NCBI GenBank assembly: GCA_025355965.1
Contig: JANXYR010000045.1
Span: 1 to 64,000 of the forward strand
DNA: 64,000 nucleotides
Reading direction: 5' to 3'
From: Geobacteraceae bacterium
GTDB lineage: Bacteria > Desulfobacterota > Desulfuromonadia > Geobacterales > Pseudopelobacteraceae
Of this stretch, positions 41,188 to 49,868 are shown one piece after another; the stretch's first letter is position 1; every line of letters begins with the position of its first letter. Below the pieces are notes generated by a model. It was not told where the DNA came from, searched no databases, and worked only from the letters and a program-made list of their open reading frames with translations. A program made the translations under genes and the position numbers.

Positions 41188-42677
41188 GGTGCCCCCCCGA
41201 TCAACAACTGCACCGGCAGGTGAATCATATCGAGCAGCGGAGCCGGATGAACACCGACCCATATGTCAAGCAGCAGAAGTACCGCCAGAATGGCAATTTC
41301 ACGCAAATCCAGATCGAGCAGCACAAGCGTCTGACGTTCCTTTTGAAACAACACCTCTTGCACCAGGCGCACCATATAGATTAGCGGCAGGATAATGCCG
41401 ATGAAAGAAAGAACCACAACCAGAGGCGATTGCTTGATGGTCCCTGCCAGAATAAGAAATTCACCTACAAAGCTATTCAGCCCCGGCAGACCCATCGAAG
41501 TCAGAGAAAAGATCAGAAAGAAAAATGACCAGAGCGGAATTTTCCCCCACAACCCGCCAAAAGCCGCTATGTCTCGTGTATGAGCCCGTTCGTCAAGCAT
41601 CCCGATCAGGCAGAACAGCGCACCCGTGGTCACCCCGTGGTTAGCCATCTGCAGGATTGACCCGGAGAGCGCTACCGGATCCCAGGCGGCGATACCTATG
41701 GCGACATACCCCATATGCCCGATGCTGGAGTAGGCGATCAGGCGTTTCATATCCTCTTGGGCAAAAGCGACCAGCGAAGCGTAGAAGATGCCGATCAGTG
41801 CGAGCGTGTAAAAAAGCGGAGTAAAAGCTTGAGCCGCCAGTGGAAAAAGCGGGTAGCCGAAGCGGATCAGACCGTAGCTGCCGGTCTTGAGCAGCAGTCC
41901 TGCCAGGACCACGCTGCCTGCGGTCGGGGCATCTGTATGGGCATCTGGCAGCCAGGTATGAAGAGGGAAGAGCGGGAATTTAATGGCAAACGCCAGGAAG
42001 AAGGCGGCGAACAGCCAGAGTTGCGTATTGAAGGGGAGTTGTGTATGCAACAGGTCATGCAAAGCGAAGGTGACAACCCCGCTCTGAGCGGCGTGCAGCA
42101 GATGTAGCGCGATGATCGCCAGCAGCATCAACAGTGAGCCGAACATGGTAAAAAGGAAGAACTTGATCGTCGAGTAGATTTTGCGGCCATGACCCCAGAC
42201 CCCGATCAGAAAGAACATCGGAATTAGCATGATCTCCCAGAACAGATAGAACAGCGCCAGGTCGAGGGATAAAAAGACCCCCATGATTCCAGCTTCCATG
42301 ATCAGCATCAAAGTCAGGAACAGGACCACCCGTTCTTTGATGGAGTTCCATGACACCGCCAGCGCCCCGCAAAAGGTGAACGAAGTCAGCATAACCATCA
42401 GAAGCGAGATGCCATCCAATCCCAGTGTATAACGGATGCCGAATGAAGGTATCCAGGAGGCGTCCTCCAGCAGCAGGTAACCGGGCAGTCTCGCAGGAGC
42501 CCCAGCTAAACTCTGCCACGAGAAATATAGCCAACCGGCCAGCACCAACTCGACTGCTGCGATCCCAAATGCAACGGGTTTGGCGATGGAAGCGCGACTC
42601 CAGAGCGGCAGTAGCAGCAGGCAAGCGGCCAGAGGGATGAATATCACAATTGTCAGGAGCGGATAGTTATTGAGCAT
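41184..42677 (-). CDS. nuoM: NADH-quinone oxidoreductase subunit M
   Basis: 497 residues, polytopic. It has the conserved membrane Glu/Lys regions of NuoM (LFYLFWEIMLIPMFFLIGVWG, FAIKFPLFPLHTWLPDAHTDAPTAGSVVLAGLLLKTGSYGL split across helices). It is the first gene of a nuoM-nuoN pair. Upstream lies intergenic sequence and then a divergent cytochrome gene, not nuoL, so this pair stands apart from a full nuo operon. Confidence 0.93.
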   Translation of the reverse strand: MLNNYPLLTIVIFIPLAACLLLLPLWSRASIAKPVAFGIAAVELVLAGWLYFSWQSLAGAPARLPGYLLLEDASWIPSFGIRYTLGLDGISLLMVMLTSFTFCGALAVSWNSIKERVVLFLTLMLIMEAGIMGVFLSLDLALFYLFWEIMLIPMFFLIGVWGHGRKIYSTIKFFLFTMFGSLLMLLAIIALHLLHAAQSGVVTFALHDLLHTQLPFNTQLWLFAAFFLAFAIKFPLFPLHTWLPDAHTDAPTAGSVVLAGLLLKTGSYGLIRFGYPLFPLAAQAFTPLFYTLALIGIFYASLVAFAQEDMKRLIAYSSIGHMGYVAIGIAAWDPVALSGSILQMANHGVTTGALFCLIGMLDERAHTRDIAAFGGLWGKIPLWSFFFLIFSLTSMGLPGLNSFVGEFLILAGTIKQSPLVVVLSFIGIILPLIYMVRLVQEVLFQKERQTLVLLDLDLREIAILAVLLLLDIWVGVHPAPLLDMIHLPVQLLIGGAP

Positions 42678-42798
42678 ATGTACCTTCTAAAGTCTGTATT
42701 CAGGAGACTATCAGGATAGCTGGCACAAATCCATATTTTAGAGCAACAAATCGCCAAGTACGTTGCTTCCAGCTTATGATTTCAATACAACTTATTTA

Positions 42799-42865
42799 CC
42801 ACATGAAAATACATATTTTAAATTTATATGTGATAGAAAATACATATTTTCAATTCATTTGTGGT
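42799..42865. promoter_or_regulatory. Paired near-palindromic sites upstream of the MshEN-cytochrome gene
   Basis: GAAAATACATATTTT occurs twice (42805-42819 and 42836-42850), 31 bp apart. Each copy is close to palindromic. Outer arms ACCACATGAA (42799-42808) and TTCATTTGTGGT (42854-42865) are also inverted. The layout suggests a two-site operator in the nuoM/cytochrome divergent region (42678-42922), which holds no other gene. Confidence 0.45.
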
Positions 42866-42922
42866 AGAATCTGTACAACGGTCGAATAGAATTTTCCCTA
42901 CATGCGTTAAGGAGCTATCGTC

Positions 42923-44116
42923 ATGGGACAATTAATTAAGCGCAATATTGGTAAAATTTTGTTGGATGGCGGTTTCTTACTCCACCATGATCTGGATTGT
43001 GCTCTGGAGGAACAGAAACATTCCAAAGAGCTCTTGGGTCAGGTGTTGATCAGGAAGGGAGTTATCAAGGAAGAGGATTTCAGGGTTCCTCTGCTTATAC
43101 AGGGGCACTTGGGGTCCATTGAAAGTGCTGTAAAACTTGCCGCTGGTGAACGACAATTACTCGGCACCTTACTTGTCAACTCAGGGCATATCACCAGTGA
43201 GCAACTTGATTATGCTGTCGCAGAACAGAAGTGCAGTGGGGAGAAGCTTGGCGAAACCCTGAAGCGCCTGGGCATGCTCACCGGACAGCAACTGAGCGCC
43301 TTGCTCGAGTTTCAGGGCAATCAGGACAGCGACAACGTTTCCCCTCTCAGGCTTGGCGAGTTACTGGTTGCGACTGGACAGATTACTCGCGATCAGTTGG
43401 AGGATGCACTCCACCAGCAGACCAAATCCAGTAAAAATCTTGGTGAGATACTTGTAGAATCGGGGTATTTGCACCAGAGCGGCATCGAATACGGTGTCCG
43501 CTTACAGAAGATGCTGCTAAAGTCAACGCTGGCCGCCATTATTTGCCTCGGAGTGAACACAACAAGCCCTGACGCTTATGCTGAAACCGGTGAATTGTGT
43601 TTATTCTCAAAACAATTGCAAAGTTCTCCCATGAGAGAACAATACATAACCAGGATAGCAACCGAAAGCGCTACTTTACTGGCATACAATACAACGACTG
43701 ACAGCCAGTATCAGTCAGATGCCTCGGACGATTTTTCTTTTTCAAGCTTTGCCTTTGGGGAAAAAAGTTCTTCTTTTAGTCAGGGCGGTACTATAGACCA
43801 ATTCAGCAGAGATTGCTTGGCATGCCACGACGGCGGTCATGCAAGTGATGTAAAAATAGATTACAGGAGCAGTCCAAACAACAAAAGTATGCGCTATGGT
43901 GGAGCAAAGGATCATCCCATCGGAATGGATTATAATCTCTACTCAGGCATGGATCCCCAAAATTATAAACCGGTAGCCGCTTTTAATTCAAAGATGATTT
44001 TTATGAACGGCAAGGTTGGATGCTTGACATGCCATAATCCACTGAAACCGGAAAAAACACATCTGGTAATGAGTGATCAGGGCAGCGCCCTTTGCCTGAC
44101 CTGCCACAACAAGTAA
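42923..44116 (+). CDS. MshEN-like domains fused to an exported three-heme cytochrome
   Basis: 397 residues. Residues 9-195 hold six copies of the LG-x2-LLV-x2-G-x-I-x4-L-x3-L-x2-Q motif in three pairs (9-60, 80-131, 143-195). The best copy is RLGELLVATGQITRDQLEDA. This matches the N-terminal domain of type II secretion/MshE ATPases, a known cyclic-di-GMP-binding domain; no ATPase follows. Residues 197-220 look like an internal signal or membrane helix (LLKSTLAAIICLGV...DAYA). Residues 221-397 carry CLACH (298), CLTCH (367) and CLTCH (391) plus DHPIGMDY, typical of doubled-CXXCH cytochromes. Predicted topology: sensor in the cytosol, hemes outside. GGAG precedes the ATG. Function is inferred. 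Confidence 0.75.
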   Translation: MGQLIKRNIGKILLDGGFLLHHDLDCALEEQKHSKELLGQVLIRKGVIKEEDFRVPLLIQGHLGSIESAVKLAAGERQLLGTLLVNSGHITSEQLDYAVAEQKCSGEKLGETLKRLGMLTGQQLSALLEFQGNQDSDNVSPLRLGELLVATGQITRDQLEDALHQQTKSSKNLGEILVESGYLHQSGIEYGVRLQKMLLKSTLAAIICLGVNTTSPDAYAETGELCLFSKQLQSSPMREQYITRIATESATLLAYNTTTDSQYQSDASDDFSFSSFAFGEKSSSFSQGGTIDQFSRDCLACHDGGHASDVKIDYRSSPNNKSMRYGGAKDHPIGMDYNLYSGMDPQNYKPVAAFNSKMIFMNGKVGCLTCHNPLKPEKTHLVMSDQGSALCLTCHNK

Positions 44117-44128
44117 ATAACAAATTGA

Positions 44129-47100
44129 TCATACCAGAGCATCCAACGGCAACAGACGTTTCAAAACTGCTTTCGACATCTCAATAATGCCCTCGAATGA
44201 TGTATCCTTTAATGTACAAACAAGCTTGAAATCGGGTGTGAACTGGTATTTTTTTGGTTCCCCCCGCATCATGCCGATAATCGTGTCAGGCTGAGCCGGT
44301 GTACGCGGGTGAAACGAAATAATCACCGCTTTGCCGTCGAAGTCGATCTGGCGCACGATCAGTTTCTTCAACATTACCCGCAGCTTCATGATCTCAAACA
44401 GGTAGGAGGTCGCAAGCGGATACTTCCCGAAGCGATCAAGCACCTCGTTCTGTACGTCCAGCACATCCTCTTCGTTCTCGGCCTGGGTTAGTTTCTTGTA
44501 AATCACGAGCCGCTGTCCCGCATCTTTTACATACGCCTCGGGGATGAAGGCCGGGACCTTGAGATTTATCTCCGGTTCTACCCGCTCAATATTCTCTTCG
44601 CCACGCATCCGGGCGATGGTTTCCTCCAGCATCTGGTTGTAAAGTTCGAAGCCAATTTCGGTGACGGTTCCGGATTGCCGGTTGCCAAGCATATCCCCTG
44701 CGCCTCGGATTTCCATGTCGTGCGTCGCGATGCGGAAACCTGCCCCCAGTTCAGAGATCTCCTGCAATACCCGAAGCCGTTCCCGGGCATCGGAGCTGAT
44801 AGCAGCTTCGCCAGGGATCAGCAGATAGGCGTAGCCGCGTTGCGTTGAACGCCCCACCCTTCCCCGTAGCTGGTAAAGTTGCGAAAGGCCAAACTTGTCG
44901 GCATGGTCTACTATCAGGGTATTGGCGTTAGGAATGTCCAGACCCGATTCGATTATGGTAGTGCATAGGAGCAGGTTGGTTTCACCATGCATGAAACCGA
45001 GCATGACCTTTTCCAGCTCATGTTCTCCCATCTGGCCATGCCCGACGGCAATCTTGGCTTCCGGCACCAACTGAGCCAGCAGCTCTGCCCGCTTGCCAAT
45101 AGTCTGAACACGGTTATGAACGAAGAAGACCTGACCACCGCGCCGCAACTCGCGAAGCACCGCTTCACGGATCAACTCTTCAGAGAAGCGGGACACGATG
45201 GTTTTGACCGCCAGACGGTCCACCGGCGGGGTATCTATGATCGAAAGGTCTCGAATCCCCATCATCGACATGTAGAGCGTGCGTGGGATCGGTGTGGCGG
45301 TAAGGGTCATGACATCCACAACGGCACGGAAAGACTTGAGCCGTTCCTTGTCCTTGACCCCGAAGCGCTGTTCCTCATCGATAATCAGGAGCCCGAGATC
45401 CTTGAAGGCAACGTCTTTCTGCAATAGGCGGTGGGTACCGATAATAATATCAACATTCCCCTTCTTGAGACGTTCCAGAGTCTCTTTCTGCTCTTTGGCT
45501 GTGCGGAAACGGGAAAGCACCTCGACCGTGACCGGATAATCCTTCAGCCGCTCACGGAAAGTTTCGTAATGCTGCTGGGCAAGAATGGTTGTCGGCACAA
45601 GGATACCAACCTGCTTACCATCAAGAGCTGATTTGAAAGCCCCCCGCAGCGCGACCTCGGTTTTGCCATAGCCAACATCACCGCAGACCAGACGATCCAT
45701 CGGCTTCGAATGCTGCATGTCGGCCAGCACATCCTGAATCGCTGAGAGCTGGTCGGGAGTTTCCTCCCAGGCAAATGACGCTTCGAACTCCCGGTACATC
45801 TCATCTGGTGGGGAAAATGAGAACCCCTCGGAGAGTTGCCGCCGAGCATAAATCTCGAGCAGTTCTCCGGCAAGCTCCTCGATATTCTTGCGCGCCTTCC
45901 CCTTCGACTTTTCCCAGGATACCCCACCCAGCTTATCGAGCGAGGGATTGCTACCTTCCGGCCCTACATAGCGCTGTACCAGTCCAAGGCGATCAACCGG
46001 CAGAAACAGTTTGTCCGAACCGGCATACTCAAGCAGTAGGAAATCGCCGCCAACACTCCCGACGCTGATATGCTGCAATCCACGGTACAGACCAATACCG
46101 TGATCAATGTGCACCATGTAATCGCCCGGTTTAAGTTCGGCCAGAGAAGCCAGGAGTTGTTTCTTACGAACTTCGGAAACGCCGCGCCGCCTGACCCGCT
46201 TGCCAAACAGCTCTTCTTCGGCGATCAGCACCAGCTGAGAAAAGGGGAGCCGGAAACCGCGAGAAATATCTCCGGTCAGGATCTGAATCCCCCCTCCCAA
46301 CCTCCCCCCGCTGGGAAGAAGTGCCTCCTGAAAGCCCGCTTCGCTGATAAAGCAGAGAAGGTTGTACGGCGTAAGAAGATCCTTGAGGCGCTCGGCCTGC
46401 GGCAGCTGATGGCACACAATAGCGACCCGCTGCCCGCCGTCAAGCCATTCGCGCAGCTTTCCTGCCAGCGGCGCCAGAGCGTGGCTGCTCTCCTTTGAAA
46501 CGCTTACCCGCAGGTCACTGTTTTCTTCGCAAGGGATCGCTATTGTCGTTGTCCGCCCTGATGCTTCCAGTGCCAATCCAGGCAGTTCAATGACGCTACG
46601 CACTGTGATGATTGCTTCCAGCTCGGAGTTGGCTAGAAACAGTTCGCCCTGCGGAGAGTGGGCGAAACCAGCAGTCGCAGCCTTGACCACCCCAACCTCA
46701 ATTTCCTCGCAGAAACTGAGGCAGGCGTAACTGATAGCCTCGGAGTCGAGCAGAATCAGAGGAGAGCCGGAGGTATAGTCAAAAATCGTTTCAAGAGCAG
46801 GGTGAAGAAGCGGCTGCAGGAAATCAATGCCCTGGAAATAAACCGCATTGTGCAGATCTTCCAGAATCGTGCGGCGACGATTAGCCGGGATGTCAAGTTC
46901 GTCACAGAGCTGCTTCAGACGCGGTGAAATATCCGCCAGTACCTCATCCGACAGCAACAGCTCTCGCGAGGGGAGCAGCACCAGCTCTTCAATCGGCTGC
47001 AGTGATCGTTGTGTCAATGGATCAAAAGCGCGCATGGTCTCGGCCGTATCACCAAAAAATTCTATTCTGACCGGTGTAGGCAAGTTGGGAGGGAAAATAT

Positions 47101-47629
47101 CAAGGATTCCTCCCCGCACGGCAAAGGTACCGCGATCCTCCACCAACGGCACATTGGCGTAACCCATCCTGACCAATCTTGCCAACAGATCATCCCGATC
47201 AAACTCTTCGCCTGCAAGCAGATAGCAGGAGGAATCATTCAGGGTTTTCCTGGGGAGCACCCGTTGTATCGCCGCTGCCACCGGCATAACAGTTATCCGG
47301 GACAGGCCGTTTTGCAGCCGAAAGAGTGTATCCAAACGAGCGCCGGTCACATCCGGATGCGGAGAGGAGGCTGAAAATGGCACGATGTCCCAAGCCGGAA
47401 ACAGTGCCGCATGCAGATCTCCAGCAGAGAAAAAGGCCAGTTCACGACAAAACTCCTCCGCCGCTTCCTGATTTGCCGTAATTACCAGCGGGGTGTCAAG
47501 CCCTGCGCGGACTAATTCCGCAACAAACAGAGCTGGAGAAGAACCCTTCAAACCCGGGATGGTTATGCGCAGTTCACCACGACGGAGTGCAGCAATACTG
47601 TCTATAGCTTGGGGGATCAAGGAGGTCAT
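44129..47629 (-). CDS. mfd: Transcription-repair coupling factor
   Basis: 1166 residues, full length. UvrB-homology N terminus, then the RNA polymerase interaction region (DYMVHIDHGIGLYRGL). The translocase has Walker A GDVGYGKTEVA and DEEQRFGVKDKE, and RGRVGRS in the RecG-like motor. The C-terminal TRCF domain is intact. It removes stalled RNA polymerase at lesions and recruits UvrA, whose gene is also in this window. It converges on the MshEN-cytochrome gene with 12 bp between stops. Confidence 0.97.
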   Translation of the reverse strand: MTSLIPQAIDSIAALRRGELRITIPGLKGSSPALFVAELVRAGLDTPLVITANQEAAEEFCRELAFFSAGDLHAALFPAWDIVPFSASSPHPDVTGARLDTLFRLQNGLSRITVMPVAAAIQRVLPRKTLNDSSCYLLAGEEFDRDDLLARLVRMGYANVPLVEDRGTFAVRGGILDIFPPNLPTPVRIEFFGDTAETMRAFDPLTQRSLQPIEELVLLPSRELLLSDEVLADISPRLKQLCDELDIPANRRRTILEDLHNAVYFQGIDFLQPLLHPALETIFDYTSGSPLILLDSEAISYACLSFCEEIEVGVVKAATAGFAHSPQGELFLANSELEAIITVRSVIELPGLALEASGRTTTIAIPCEENSDLRVSVSKESSHALAPLAGKLREWLDGGQRVAIVCHQLPQAERLKDLLTPYNLLCFISEAGFQEALLPSGGRLGGGIQILTGDISRGFRLPFSQLVLIAEEELFGKRVRRRGVSEVRKKQLLASLAELKPGDYMVHIDHGIGLYRGLQHISVGSVGGDFLLLEYAGSDKLFLPVDRLGLVQRYVGPEGSNPSLDKLGGVSWEKSKGKARKNIEELAGELLEIYARRQLSEGFSFSPPDEMYREFEASFAWEETPDQLSAIQDVLADMQHSKPMDRLVCGDVGYGKTEVALRGAFKSALDGKQVGILVPTTILAQQHYETFRERLKDYPVTVEVLSRFRTAKEQKETLERLKKGNVDIIIGTHRLLQKDVAFKDLGLLIIDEEQRFGVKDKERLKSFRAVVDVMTLTATPIPRTLYMSMMGIRDLSIIDTPPVDRLAVKTIVSRFSEELIREAVLRELRRGGQVFFVHNRVQTIGKRAELLAQLVPEAKIAVGHGQMGEHELEKVMLGFMHGETNLLLCTTIIESGLDIPNANTLIVDHADKFGLSQLYQLRGRVGRSTQRGYAYLLIPGEAAISSDARERLRVLQEISELGAGFRIATHDMEIRGAGDMLGNRQSGTVTEIGFELYNQMLEETIARMRGEENIERVEPEINLKVPAFIPEAYVKDAGQRLVIYKKLTQAENEEDVLDVQNEVLDRFGKYPLATSYLFEIMKLRVMLKKLIVRQIDFDGKAVIISFHPRTPAQPDTIIGMMRGEPKKYQFTPDFKLVCTLKDTSFEGIIEMSKAVLKRLLPLDALV

Positions 47630-47651
47630 GGGGTGCTCGTTTGATTTCTGG

Positions 47652-48218
47652 TCAATGCTTGCGGAGTCCGGCTTTTAATTTGGGCTTGCCATCTTCGATA
47701 ACAACCCTGAAGGCGAGATGATCGGTGCCAAGCCTCGCCGCCAGGGCTGGCTTCTGTTTTTCAATTGTTGCTGCAATCAGCTCACGGGTAATCTTGTCAA
47801 CCGACAGGTTACAAGCTTTTCTGGCTTCCCGGAACTCATGGACGAGGCGATCAAGATCTGAATCAGCTGATTCAACATGAGATTCTGTCAGTTTCTTCTC
47901 AGGTTTATTCTTCTGGCGTAAATGCAGGTCGCTGATAAAACGGTCCCGTGAATAACGCCCCTCCTCCATAAGCTTAAGAATCCGGTTCCAATGTTCACGA
48001 TACGTGTTGAGGCGGGCCACCAGCATGTTGAAGCGGTGCTTGTACATGGTATTATGGATCGGCACGCCGCTGTAGCAGCGAACCAGTTTTTCAACTTCCC
48101 CCAGCAACTGGAGCGGTTCCCGTTTTTCCAGACCGATAAAATACTGTTCGTACCTGGTGATCAGCACGTTCAATTTATTGTCAAGAAGTATGACATCTTC
48201 TGCAATAGCCATCGGCAC
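47652..48218 (-). CDS. MXAN_5187 C-terminal-domain-like protein
   Basis: 188 residues, helical, cytosolic. It contains LITRYEQYFIGLEKREPLQLLGEVEKLVR, NTMYKHRFNMLVARLNTYREHWNRILKLMEEGRY and an ending FRVVIEDGKPKLKAGLRKH. These resemble the MXAN_5187 C-terminal family of Desulfobacterota/Myxococcota. No function is established. It precedes mfd by 22 bp on the same strand and is probably co-transcribed. Confidence 0.65.
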   Translation of the reverse strand: MPMAIAEDVILLDNKLNVLITRYEQYFIGLEKREPLQLLGEVEKLVRCYSGVPIHNTMYKHRFNMLVARLNTYREHWNRILKLMEEGRYSRDRFISDLHLRQKNKPEKKLTESHVESADSDLDRLVHEFREARKACNLSVDKITRELIAATIEKQKPALAARLGTDHLAFRVVIEDGKPKLKAGLRKH

Positions 48219-48435
48219 CCATTTTAAAATACTTTTAACGCACTTTAATTACGTTTATCTGAGTTTGTGAGATTACATAAATAAAGGCTAGATACTATAG
48301 CCGAACCAACCTATAAGTAAAGGTTAAAATATGTATTAAAGGTTCATAACTACGCTAATATCTTGACGCTTTGACCATTAATCGCATAGACTGTTCGGAT
48401 ATAATTTACCAATTTTTTTTGTGGAGGTGATCGGC
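48219..48435. other. Divergent intergenic region, mfd cluster/glmU
   Basis: 217 bp between divergent genes; AT-rich, must contain both promoters. I see no clear conserved motif beyond the glmU ribosome binding site. Confidence 0.3.
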
Positions 48436-49809
48436 ATGGAATCACTTGCCTCTGTAGTACTAGCTGCCGGAAAGGGCACCCGGATGAAATCGGCCTTGAT
48501 CAAGGTTCTTCATCCCGTTGCCGGGTTGCCGATGATTGCCTGGCCAGTAACAGCCGCCCGTGAAGCAGGCTCTGACACCATAGTGCTGGTAATCGGTCAT
48601 CAGGCCAATGCTGTGCAAGGTGTTTTCCGTGGGGCAACAGATATTCGCTGCGCCATGCAGGAAGATCAGCTCGGAACCGGGCATGCGGTTGCCTGCGCCC
48701 TGGAAGCGCTACCCGGTTTTCAGGGCACTGTTTTGATACTGTGCGGGGACACACCGCTGCTGCGAGCAGAAACGTTGAAAAACATGCTGACGCACCATCG
48801 TGACAACCAGGCAGCCGTGACTGTGCTGACCGCGATGATGGATGATCCTTATGGCTATGGCCGTATTGTTCGTGACCCCTCCGGCTTGGTGTCACGCATC
48901 GTAGAGCAGAAGGATGCCGATCCGGAAGAGCAGGAGATTCGTGAGATCAACAGCGGTATTTACTGCATGGACTCCAATTTTCTTTTCGCCAACATCAGGG
49001 AGATTGGCAATGACAACGCCCAGGGTGAATATTATCTGACCGATCTGTTGGCGATTGCCGTCAGAAAGGGGTTGACCTGCTTGGCCATTCAGGCCGCAGA
49101 AGCCGAAGAGATCATGGGGGTAAATGATCGAAGTCAGCTTGCAAGAGCTGGCAGCATTCTCCGTCGCCGTATCAACCGCGAACATATGTTGAACGGCGTT
49201 ACCATAATTGACCCTGAAGGCACCTATATCGACCAGGGTGTAACTATCGGCGCCGATACGACCATCCACCCCGGCTGCCATATTGGGGAAGGAACAATCA
49301 TCGGGTGTGGCTGCGAAATCGATGCCAATGTCAGCATCTCTGGCTGCCGCATTGGCAATGATTGCCATATAAAAGCCGCTTCAGTACTGGAAAATTCCGA
49401 ACTTGGTGAGGATGTGACAGTCGGACCGATGGCACATCTGCGTCCCGGCACGATCCTTGGCAACAAAGTCAAGATCGGCAACTTCGTAGAGACCAAGAAG
49501 ATTGTCATGGGGGAAGGTTCCAAGGCCTCGCATCTGACCTATTTAGGTGATGCCGAAATCGGTAGCAATGTAAATATCGGTTGTGGAACTATTACCTGCA
49601 ACTACGATGGCATCAACAAGCATCGCACCGTTATCGGTGATGACGTTTTTATCGGCAGCGACGTGCAGTTAGTAGCACCCGTCAGCGTCGGCCGCAACTC
49701 TCTGGTGGCGGCTGGTACGACCGTTACAACCGATGTACCGCCAGATTCACTGGCTATTTCCCGTATTCCGCAGGTAAATAAGGAAGGCTGGCGTTTGAAA
49801 AAGAAGTAG
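48436..49809 (+). CDS. glmU: Bifunctional UDP-GlcNAc pyrophosphorylase / GlcN-1-P acetyltransferase
   Basis: 457 residues. The N-terminal uridyltransferase has LAAGKGTRMKS and DQLGTGHAVACAL. The C-terminal left-handed beta-helix of hexapeptide repeats has GNFVETKK, HLTYLGDAEIG and NYDGINKHRT of the acetyltransferase site. The ATG at 48436 has GGAGGTG upstream, so it is preferred to an in-frame start at 48421. Final steps of UDP-N-acetylglucosamine synthesis. Confidence 0.97.
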   Translation: MESLASVVLAAGKGTRMKSALIKVLHPVAGLPMIAWPVTAAREAGSDTIVLVIGHQANAVQGVFRGATDIRCAMQEDQLGTGHAVACALEALPGFQGTVLILCGDTPLLRAETLKNMLTHHRDNQAAVTVLTAMMDDPYGYGRIVRDPSGLVSRIVEQKDADPEEQEIREINSGIYCMDSNFLFANIREIGNDNAQGEYYLTDLLAIAVRKGLTCLAIQAAEAEEIMGVNDRSQLARAGSILRRRINREHMLNGVTIIDPEGTYIDQGVTIGADTTIHPGCHIGEGTIIGCGCEIDANVSISGCRIGNDCHIKAASVLENSELGEDVTVGPMAHLRPGTILGNKVKIGNFVETKKIVMGEGSKASHLTYLGDAEIGSNVNIGCGTITCNYDGINKHRTVIGDDVFIGSDVQLVAPVSVGRNSLVAAGTTVTTDVPPDSLAISRIPQVNKEGWRLKKK

Positions 49810-49815
49810 AAAAAA

Positions 49816-49836
49816 CCCCTATTAGCTCAATAGGGG
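49816..49836. terminator. Hairpin between glmU and the GGDEF-EAL gene
   Basis: CCCCTATT pairs with AATAGGGG around a five-base loop. The T-run follows it only on the minus strand, although both flanking genes are on plus, so its function as a terminator for glmU is doubtful. Confidence 0.4.
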
Positions 49837-49868
49837 GACCTAACCACTTAATTCATAAGAGAATACCC

